A stretch of 64,000 nucleotides of DNA. It comes from an uncultured Bacteroidales bacterium (GTDB taxonomy: Bacteria > Bacteroidota > Bacteroidia > Bacteroidales > Porphyromonadaceae). Each line of letters opens with the position of its first letter. The first letter of the stretch is position 1. Shown here one piece after another: positions 54,889 through 61,718 of this stretch. Under the pieces are notes generated by a model. The model was not told the DNA's origin. It worked only from the letters and a program-made list of their open reading frames with translations, and searched no databases. The DNA lies in contig CAMYPM010000001.1 in NCBI GenBank assembly GCA_947290775.1, forward strand, positions 186,001-250,000. The letters run 5' to 3'. Made by a program: the position numbers and the translations under genes.

Positions 54889-56082
54889 TTAAAGGTCCTT
54901 CGATAACTGCTCTGCCTTGGCCGCCATGCGGTAGTTGATAAGCGGTCGGGCATACATGGATAGCATGATGCGGCGCAGAAATGGCTCATTCTCTTCCGAT
55001 AGATTGGCTAAAGCAATACGCTGTGCGAGATAGTCTTCAAAGTCATTCCGCTCCTGACCGCTATACTGTCCTTCGCCATAATTGTAGCAGGAGGCCTGAA
55101 GGAGGTCTTCGGCGATGAAATTATTAGGATAAAGGCGATAATGCGTATGTATCTGACGGTCAATATAGCCTGCTATGGTGCGGTAAAGTTCGTTGGCGGA
55201 TAGATTATCGCATGTGCCGGTATTAAGGAATGTATTTACCGGAGTTCCAATGGTAAAGTGTACACGTCCCTTTTGCCCGAGCAACCCCTGCCGCATACTA
55301 ATAATATCTTCATCCTTGCTTTTGGTGTAGCTTCCTGTGGTGGCACGTGCTAAAAGCTCCTTTGCTTTGAGGTAATCGCACGGATCAAACTCATAGCTAA
55401 TAGACACCGGTACTAAGTTGAGGTTTCTTAATCGCTCTACGGGTGAGCCTTCTCCTCCCAGGGCCATCATCTTTAGGATAGCCGGCTGTGTGGTATCTTC
55501 GTTGTCTTTAGCGCGTCCTTCACGCTGCGCAATCCAAAAGGAGGCCTTATCTACAGGAATGGATTGGGCTAAGAAATAGGAAAATGCCGTGGCAGAGGTC
55601 AAGAATGCTTTGGGCGATAGGCTCCGCTCTACAATGGCAGAGTCAGCTAAACGCACAACATGCCGTATCCAGGGGCGAAGCAATAGATTGTCGCCTATGG
55701 CCACACGCGGCATCCGATAGTTTGCCTCTTTCAAAAGAAGATTGAGAAAGGCCGAATCCAAGATGATGTCTCTGTGGTTGGTAATAAAGGTTGCCGGTAC
55801 ATCGCCTCCCATTCTTTTCTTCCCGCTCAGATCCACTGAGAAGGTAGTTTGCTTAGCGATAGCCTGTAGCACAGGAGCAACAATTTCAAACTTAAAGGAG
55901 TAAACGGATTGAATAGAGGGTAGCTTCTTGAGCAGAGCCTCTCCCAGAGGAGGAAAAAGCCCTTTCATAAGCCGATTAAACTCGTCATCTGACAAAAGTG
56001 TACGAACGATCTCCGGCACTTCTTCATCCCTATAGGGACGGATACGCTCTAAGGTTGTGTGGTCGTAATCGATACAGCTCAT
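54889..56082 (-). CDS. 1-acyl-glycerol-3-phosphate acyltransferase-like protein
   Basis: 397-residue PlsC/GPAT-superfamily acyltransferase of phospholipid or lipid synthesis. The catalytic HxxxxD motif is NHRDIILDSAF, near residue 98. The later glycerolipid-binding block is FWIAQREGRAKDNEDTTQ. It lacks transmembrane segments and is longer than PlsC, like several Bacteroidetes relatives. It overlaps ddl by 4 bp and is the last gene of the PASTA-rluD-ddl operon. Acyl donor and acceptor are unknown. Confidence 0.78.
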   Translation of the reverse strand: MSCIDYDHTTLERIRPYRDEEVPEIVRTLLSDDEFNRLMKGLFPPLGEALLKKLPSIQSVYSFKFEIVAPVLQAIAKQTTFSVDLSGKKRMGGDVPATFITNHRDIILDSAFLNLLLKEANYRMPRVAIGDNLLLRPWIRHVVRLADSAIVERSLSPKAFLTSATAFSYFLAQSIPVDKASFWIAQREGRAKDNEDTTQPAILKMMALGGEGSPVERLRNLNLVPVSISYEFDPCDYLKAKELLARATTGSYTKSKDEDIISMRQGLLGQKGRVHFTIGTPVNTFLNTGTCDNLSANELYRTIAGYIDRQIHTHYRLYPNNFIAEDLLQASCYNYGEGQYSGQERNDFEDYLAQRIALANLSEENEPFLRRIMLSMYARPLINYRMAAKAEQLSKDL

Positions 56083-57074
56083 AATGGTATGCTATCTTTG
56101 ATGATGGTGTATAATATATTACCTAAGTCCCTTCCGGCAGCAGCTACCTGCTGAGGAATAAAGCTTGCTTCGGTCATCCCCGGAGTCGTATTGACTTCAA
56201 TAAGCGTTGGTTCACCCGATGCGGATATAATGTAATCTATGCGAATGATACCGTGCGCATCTATTTTACGAGCGACGGAGCGGGTTATACGCTGCACCTC
56301 CTCAGCTATCTCAGGATTGATCTGTGCGGGCGTTATTTCACGGCTGGCACCATGATACTTTGCATTGTAGTCAAAGAATGTATTGGCCGGTACTTCCACT
56401 TCGCTAAGCGGAAGCGTATACAGCGAGTCGCGCAATACAACGCAACCGCACGTTACTTCCCGACCGGCTACAAACTGCTCTACCAGTACGGTATGGTCTG
56501 CGGTAAAGGCTAATTCAATGGCTTTTACAAGGTCTTCCTCTTTTGTTACTTTGGTGGTTGCTATGCTGGATCCTCCCGAATTTGGTTTTACAAAAAGCGG
56601 TAAGCCATATTGCGCCACTATATCCTTGGCCATTACTTGCTCCCCTTTTTCAATCCGAAGGCCTTGTGTGGTGCGAATACCTACACTGCTGAGGTAGCGG
56701 TTGCAATGAAATTTATTAAAGGTGAGGGACTCTGTGAATACCCCTCCGGTGTTATAGGGAATACCCAGTAGGTCAAAGTACCCTTGAAGCAGACCATTTT
56801 CTCCGGGAGTGCCATGTATGGTTATAAAAGCATAGTCGAAATGCAGCTTTTCTCCCGTCGAACGCAGTGCGGAAAAGTCATTTTTGTCTATGGGATACTG
56901 CTTATCCTCTTCAGAGAGTACCCATTCCTTGCGGTCAATTACCACTAAGTGTGGGGTAATATGCGGTTGTTTGCTGAGCCGCTGCATGATGGTGCCGGCA
57001 CTTAGTAGAGAGATGGAGCGCTCTCCTGAGTATCCACCGGCCACGACAGCTATATGAAATGTGTCGTTTGTCAT
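56079..57074 (-). CDS. ddl: D-alanine-D-alanine ligase
   Basis: ATP-grasp ligase of 331 residues making the D-Ala-D-Ala terminus of peptidoglycan precursors. It begins FHIAVVAGGYSGERSISLLS (the GGxSxE signature). It has the central ATP loop FVKPNSGGSSIATTKV and the C-terminal catalytic segment VNTTPGMTEASFIPQQ. It overlaps rluD at the 5' end and the acyltransferase gene at the 3' end, by 4 bp each. The genes are certainly co-transcribed. Confidence 0.95.
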   Translation of the reverse strand: MTNDTFHIAVVAGGYSGERSISLLSAGTIMQRLSKQPHITPHLVVIDRKEWVLSEEDKQYPIDKNDFSALRSTGEKLHFDYAFITIHGTPGENGLLQGYFDLLGIPYNTGGVFTESLTFNKFHCNRYLSSVGIRTTQGLRIEKGEQVMAKDIVAQYGLPLFVKPNSGGSSIATTKVTKEEDLVKAIELAFTADHTVLVEQFVAGREVTCGCVVLRDSLYTLPLSEVEVPANTFFDYNAKYHGASREITPAQINPEIAEEVQRITRSVARKIDAHGIIRIDYIISASGEPTLIEVNTTPGMTEASFIPQQVAAAGRDLGNILYTIIKDSIPL

Positions 57075-58174
57075 ATTTTAAGAGTTAATTGGGTATAATT
57101 GCGCCATGCATCTATCATGGAAGCCATGTCGGTAGGTATAGGGCAGTCGAACTGCATCCACTCATGTGTTGTCGGATGGGTAAAGCCCAATGTGGCAGCA
57201 TGTAAGGCTTGCCGCGGACATAGCTGCATAGCATTATGTGCAAATTGCAAATAAGAGGAGGTGGGTCTTCCCCTAAGTATCTTATCCCCTCCGTAGCGTT
57301 CGTCGCAAAGTAGAGGATGATTGATGTGCTTGAAGTGAGCTCTAATCTGATGAGTACGCCCCGTTTCAAGACGGCAGGCTACTAAAGTGACGAAAGAAAG
57401 TGATTCTATCGTCCGATAGTGTGTGATAGCTGCTTTGCCTTCTGCACTTCCCGGAGGAAAAACAGCCATACGTGTCCGCTCTTTTGGGTCACGGCCAATA
57501 TTGCCTTCAATGGTACCTTCTGTCGGTTCGGGGCGACCCCATACTAAAGCGTAGTAGGTGCGTTCTGTCGTTTTATCGAAGAATTGCCGTGCTAAGTAGG
57601 TCTTTGCTTCCGGTTTTTTAGCCACCAGTAGTAAGCCGCTTGTATCTTTGTCGATACGATGTACTAAGCCTACATTGGGGTCATTAGGATCATAGCCCTT
57701 TAAGTCTCTCCAGTAATAGGCAAGTGCATTGACCAAAGTGCCGGTGAAGTTGCCATTACCGGGATGTACAACCATACCTGCCGACTTATTTACCACCATG
57801 AGATCATCGTCTTCATAAACGACCTCAATGGGTATATCCTCTGCCACAATACCATGCTCATGGGGAGGACGTGCTAAACGTAGGGTAATGATGTCGCCGG
57901 GCTTGACCTTGTAGTTACTTTTGACCGGTGCTTCTCCGACAAAGATGGCCCCGGCATCGGCTGCTAAGCTAATGCGATTGCGAGAAGCATGCTCCATCTT
58001 ATCCGCTAAGAACTTATCAATGCGGAGCGGAGCCTGCCCTTTATCTACAATTAATCGGTAGTGTTCGTAGAGTTCCCCGGAGGTTATGCCCTCTTCCTCC
58101 TCTTGATCGAGCGAAAAATCCTCATCGGGTAGATCGTCAAAGGAAGCAAAATCTTCGTCACCACCAAGTTTCAT
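57071..58174 (-). CDS. rluD: Ribosomal large subunit pseudouridine synthase (RluD family)
   Basis: 367-residue enzyme. An acidic N-terminal stretch (residues about 1-30, DEDFASFDDLPDEDFSLDQE) precedes an S4 domain (APLRIDKFLADKMEHASRNR). The RluA-type catalytic domain has the active-site Asp in VHRIDKDTSGLLLVAKK and the ending motif ETGRTHQIRAH. It probably modifies helix 69 of 23S rRNA; RluC-type specificity cannot be fully excluded. The start is the ATG at 58174 (MKLGGDEDFAS), overlapping the PASTA gene by 17 bp. Codons further upstream are unlikely. Confidence 0.88.
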   Translation of the reverse strand: MKLGGDEDFASFDDLPDEDFSLDQEEEEGITSGELYEHYRLIVDKGQAPLRIDKFLADKMEHASRNRISLAADAGAIFVGEAPVKSNYKVKPGDIITLRLARPPHEHGIVAEDIPIEVVYEDDDLMVVNKSAGMVVHPGNGNFTGTLVNALAYYWRDLKGYDPNDPNVGLVHRIDKDTSGLLLVAKKPEAKTYLARQFFDKTTERTYYALVWGRPEPTEGTIEGNIGRDPKERTRMAVFPPGSAEGKAAITHYRTIESLSFVTLVACRLETGRTHQIRAHFKHINHPLLCDERYGGDKILRGRPTSSYLQFAHNAMQLCPRQALHAATLGFTHPTTHEWMQFDCPIPTDMASMIDAWRNYTQLTLKI

Positions 58175-58868
58175 CGCCACTAAGCTTCTCTTTGTTTTTG
58201 TCCGTTGTAAGCGTGTCTTCTTCCAATGTGGGGAAGGAAGGGGCTGCCGGTAGTGCATTCAAATCTACACTTAAGGAGGTGGAATCAACAGCCTTTGAAA
58301 TATTATTGGTCGTTACGATAAGCGTGAGCGGCGTAGAGATATCTACACGTTGTCCGGGGCTAAGCACTTGTCCGGAGGAGTTGGCTACTCCTTGCGTAAG
58401 ATTATCATACTCACCCGCAACATACTTTACATAGAGTTGTGTAAAACCTAAGCCTTGAAGTGTCGCTTCAGCCTGACGTAATGACATATCCGATAAGCTC
58501 GGAATAACTACTTGTGGACGCTGATTGGAGTTAATCACTATGAACATGGTGCGATTAGGCTTTACTCGGCTGCCCACTTTGGGCTGTATGTCCTGCACGC
58601 TACCCGGGAGCGCATCTTTAGTGTAAATAGAGTCAATTATTTCATAAGCCAAATGTTGCTTCTTCAACATGCTCTGAGCCTCTTCAATAGGTCTACCCAA
58701 CACATCGGGTACTACGGTTGATTTGCCGTGTAGGGTGTACACGTCCAGTAGTATCAATGCAACTACAATAATCACTATCGATAGAAGTACCATGAGAGCG
58801 ATATGGGTCAAAAGTAATCGGACAGAGGTCCGATGCCTCCCTTCCCCACTTTCTTTCTTTTCCGCCAT
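58158..58868 (-). CDS. PASTA-domain membrane protein without kinase domain
   Basis: 236-residue protein anchored by one transmembrane helix near residues 18-42 (LLLTHIALMVLLSIVIIVVA). Two PASTA domains follow: the first starts VVPDVLGRPIEEAQSMLKKQ and the second VVIPSLSDMSLRQAEATLQG. PASTA domains bind peptidoglycan fragments or muropeptides. Unlike PknB or PBP2x, no kinase or transpeptidase is fused. Its operon partners rluD and ddl suggest a link between cell-wall status and ribosome or wall synthesis, which is inference. Promoter at 58898-58930. Confidence 0.82.
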   Translation of the reverse strand: MAEKKESGEGRHRTSVRLLLTHIALMVLLSIVIIVVALILLDVYTLHGKSTVVPDVLGRPIEEAQSMLKKQHLAYEIIDSIYTKDALPGSVQDIQPKVGSRVKPNRTMFIVINSNQRPQVVIPSLSDMSLRQAEATLQGLGFTQLYVKYVAGEYDNLTQGVANSSGQVLSPGQRVDISTPLTLIVTTNNISKAVDSTSLSVDLNALPAAPSFPTLEEDTLTTDKNKEKLSGDETWW

Positions 58869-58897
58869 ACGTAATTGACCTTTTCCTAATCTGTAGT

Positions 58898-58930
58898 CAA
58901 AGATACAAAGAATAATGTATTGCATACAAA
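58898..58930 (-). promoter_or_regulatory. Promoter of the PASTA-rluD-ddl operon
   Basis: On the minus strand TTTG (complement of 58927-58930), 21 bp, then TATCTTTG (complement of 58898-58905). Both boxes match the consensus. The leader would be short, about 23 nt. Confidence 0.7.
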
Positions 58931-58980
58931 ATAGTGAGTGGTGATGCCCATCAATCTTTTACGCTCTGCTTTTGTATTAC

Positions 58981-58988
58981 TATCTTTG
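58981..58988 (+). promoter_or_regulatory. -7 box upstream of manC
   Basis: TATCTTTG, divergent from the PASTA operon promoter. The upstream TTTG is too close (6 bp); a weak TTTTA at the right distance is the only -33 candidate. Confidence 0.4.
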
Positions 58989-59090
58989 TAGTATATCATT
59001 CTAATGCCTTGGAAAAGATGAATGAAGACAATGGGTGCGTAGCTGCCCCTCAGTATAAAAAGGTGAGAGTATATAACCAAAGTGTTCTAT

Positions 59091-60170
59091 ATGAATAATA
59101 CATATTGTGTGATCATGAGCGGTGGGGTTGGTAGCCGCTTTTGGCCCGTCAGCAGGGAAAGTAAACCCAAGCAGTTTCTTGACTTTTTTGGGTGTGGTAA
59201 GACGCTTCTTCAGCGTACTTTCGATCGTTTCGCCCGCTTTATCCCCACTGAGAATATTATTGTGGTGACCAATGATCAATATGCAGAGGAAACGCTCAGA
59301 GAGTTGCCCCTACTAAGCCCCGATAACCTACTATTGGAGCCGGTCAGACGTAATACAGCACCTGCCATTACTTTTGCTGCACTGCATATTGCCTCACGTT
59401 GCCCCAATGCAACGATCTTTGTTACGCCCAGCGATCATATGATATTGGATGAAGAGCGTTTCGAAGAGTTGGCTCAAAAGGCGCTGCTTTTTGCCCAACG
59501 CAACGACTTCTTAATCACCATAGGGATGGTCGCTTCCCATCCTGAAACCGGATATGGCTACATACAGTGGAGTGAGGAGACGATAGAGGGCTTCCATAAA
59601 GTGAAAGTTTTCACCGAGAAACCTAATAGAGAGATGGCTGAACTCTTTATAAAAAGCGGAGACTTTCTTTGGAATAGCGGTATGTTTGTATGGAATGTGC
59701 CTACTATACTCTATGCCGTGCAATGCTATCTGCCGGATGTCTATAATGCCCTTGCTGTAAAGGATGCTCCCTATGGAAAACCGGAAGAGCGTGCTTTCAT
59801 TGAGGAGCGCTTTGCTTACTCTCCGGGTATCTCAATTGACTACGGGGTAATGGAGAAGGCCAACAACGTACTGGTGCTGCCGGGTGACTTCGGATGGGCA
59901 GATCTGGGTACGTGGGGCAGTGTGTATGATTTTGCAGAAAAGGATAGCAAGGGCAATGCAGCACCTGTTACCAACGCAGTTTTCTATGAAGCCGAGGGTA
60001 ACTTAGTCACGCTCTCCGATGAAAAGCGCATTGCAATTGTACAGGGCATCTCTGATTGTATTATAGCTGAGCACGACAATGTGCTGATGATATGCAAGAA
60101 AGACCAAGAGCAGCGCATCAAAACCTTTATGGCTGATAGTGAGTTGCGCTTTGGTAACGAGTATATTTAG
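59091..60170 (+). CDS. manC: Mannose-1-phosphate guanylyltransferase
   Basis: 359-residue nucleotidyltransferase making GDP-mannose from mannose 1-phosphate and GTP. The signature GVGSRFWPVSRESKPKQFL is at residues 12-30. VTPSDHMILD and EKPNREMAELFI are further family blocks. The start is the ATG at 59091 (MNNTYCVIMSGG); a GTG at 59082 is less likely. No phosphomannose isomerase domain is fused. GDP-mannose could feed the glycosyltransferase cluster elsewhere in the window. Confidence 0.93.
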   Translation: MNNTYCVIMSGGVGSRFWPVSRESKPKQFLDFFGCGKTLLQRTFDRFARFIPTENIIVVTNDQYAEETLRELPLLSPDNLLLEPVRRNTAPAITFAALHIASRCPNATIFVTPSDHMILDEERFEELAQKALLFAQRNDFLITIGMVASHPETGYGYIQWSEETIEGFHKVKVFTEKPNREMAELFIKSGDFLWNSGMFVWNVPTILYAVQCYLPDVYNALAVKDAPYGKPEERAFIEERFAYSPGISIDYGVMEKANNVLVLPGDFGWADLGTWGSVYDFAEKDSKGNAAPVTNAVFYEAEGNLVTLSDEKRIAIVQGISDCIIAEHDNVLMICKKDQEQRIKTFMADSELRFGNEYI

Positions 60171-60185
60171 CGCGCCTACTAAGCT

Positions 60186-61412
60186 GTGAAGCATCTGCCC
60201 GAGGAGATTCTACAGCAGATTTGGGAGCAACGAGCTTACCGAAAGTTACTGTTTGAGCCTATCAAAGATCGGAGCGGGGCAATGGTTTACCCTGAAGTTT
60301 TGCATCCCGGTGTGCGAAATAGGGATGCCGGTCCCGACTTTTTTGCTGCCAAAATGCGTATCGGTAAGTTGATCCATACCGGGAATGTGGAGTTGCATTA
60401 TGCAGCCTCTGAATGGAAGTTGCATGCACACGATACAGATCCGGCTTACGACAATGTAATCCTCCATGTGGTAGTGGAGGATGATATGCCGATAATGCAT
60501 CGTACTACAGGTAAACCGATTCTCACGTGTCGTATGGTTCTACCTGAGGATTGCTCTCTTTTTGAGCAAAACAGAGAAGGGGTTACCCGCTTGGGGAATC
60601 TCTTAGAGGATTGGGAAAAGCAAAGTGAAACGCTTTATCGGCAACGTCTCTCGGCACAAGTAGACTCGCTTCGGGAAAGACTCCACTCAAAGTCGATCAA
60701 TGAAGATGAGGGGGCGCTCATTAGGTTGATGTTGCTTCGCTATCTGGGAGCGAGGGTTAATAACGAAGCTTTTGAACAGATTGCACGTGTATTACCCCTT
60801 CGTGTAGTCCGCAAACATACCGACCATCTGGATCAATTAGAGGCTTTATACTTCGGTACGGCCGGGTTGCTTAATCCTGCCCCTGAGGATGAGTATATGA
60901 GGCACTTGCAAGAGGAGTGGAATTTCCTTAGAGCTAAGTATGGCTTGATGTGTATTTGTGGAGCGGTGAGGAAGTTTCGCTTACGCCCTGTGGCGTTTCC
61001 CCATCGTCGTTTGGCACACATGGCAAAGCTTCACTATGAGCATCCCTCTATTGAGCAGCAAATAGCTGCAGTGCAGACGCTTGATGAGGTGCAAAGTATC
61101 TTGGCGGTGGCTCCAAGTGAGTATTGGCAGTACCACTATGATTTTGGTAAAGTTACCGATAAACCTCTGGGATCTATAAGTCGGGATACAGCGAATGTAA
61201 TAATACTCAATGTGGTTCTTCCCTATCTCTCTTACCTTTCTATAGTAAATGATTTGGGTCCGGCACGCAAAGAGGCCATTATTGCCATAGCCCGCTCGCT
61301 TCCTCCGGAGAAAAACAGTGTAGTAGAGGCTGCCCGTAATGAGGGGCTGCCCATTCGTAATGCTTTGGAGAGTCAGGCGCTACTACAGAAAGCAACGTTG
61401 AAATCGGAGTAA
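60186..61412 (+). CDS. DUF2851 family protein
   Basis: 408-residue protein. The N-terminal third has the family pattern NRDAGPDFFAAKMRIG followed by GNVELHYAASEWKLHAHDTD and ILHVV. The rest is alpha-helical with a final CGAVRKFRLRPVAFPHRRLA region. The D51...E69-x-H71 arrangement resembles a PD-(D/E)xK nuclease-type site, but this is inference. The start is GTG at 60186-60188, since no ATG occurs in frame before it. It follows manC by 15 bp, so is likely in the same transcript. Function unknown. Confidence 0.82.
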   Translation: MKHLPEEILQQIWEQRAYRKLLFEPIKDRSGAMVYPEVLHPGVRNRDAGPDFFAAKMRIGKLIHTGNVELHYAASEWKLHAHDTDPAYDNVILHVVVEDDMPIMHRTTGKPILTCRMVLPEDCSLFEQNREGVTRLGNLLEDWEKQSETLYRQRLSAQVDSLRERLHSKSINEDEGALIRLMLLRYLGARVNNEAFEQIARVLPLRVVRKHTDHLDQLEALYFGTAGLLNPAPEDEYMRHLQEEWNFLRAKYGLMCICGAVRKFRLRPVAFPHRRLAHMAKLHYEHPSIEQQIAAVQTLDEVQSILAVAPSEYWQYHYDFGKVTDKPLGSISRDTANVIILNVVLPYLSYLSIVNDLGPARKEAIIAIARSLPPEKNSVVEAARNEGLPIRNALESQALLQKATLKSE

Positions 61413-61526
61413 TTGAAATTTATTCTTTGGCCGTGCTGTATTACTGAGCTAATGCGGTACGGCTCTTCTTTTGGTAAGGGAAAAGACACGATTATACCTA
61501 CTCAATAGAGCAATGGAAAGCCTTTG

Positions 61527-61620
61527 GGAAAAGGTTCTGATGTTTCATCCCAAAAGTATAGATGTTTCGTTTGAAAGGATTCTGATATTTTAAGTGAAAG
61601 ATACGGATGTTTTCCGTTGT
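61527..61620. repeat. Intergenic array of four 22-23 bp units (array 10)
   Basis: Units AAAAGGTTCTGATGTTTC, AAAAGTATAGATGTTTCG, AAAGGATTCTGATATTTTAA and AAAGATACGGATGTTTTCC. It ends 22 bp beyond the terminator of the last gene. This is the clearest array of the family. Confidence 0.8.
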
Positions 61621-61641
61621 GTCTTTTGTAAATAGAAAAGA

Positions 61642-61671
61642 GACAGCCGCCTGCGATTGCAAACGGCTGTC
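61642..61671 (-). terminator. Terminator of the final LRR surface protein gene
   Basis: GACAGCCG pairs with CGGCTGTC around a 14-nt loop. On the minus strand it is followed by TCTTTTCTATTT. It lies 48 bp after the stop codon. The rest of 61413-61718 contains array 10 and nothing else recognised. Confidence 0.75.
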
Positions 61672-61718
61672 CGAAAAAGTTTATTTATGCTGCTCTTTTG
61701 CAGCCGAGCTTTGATGTT

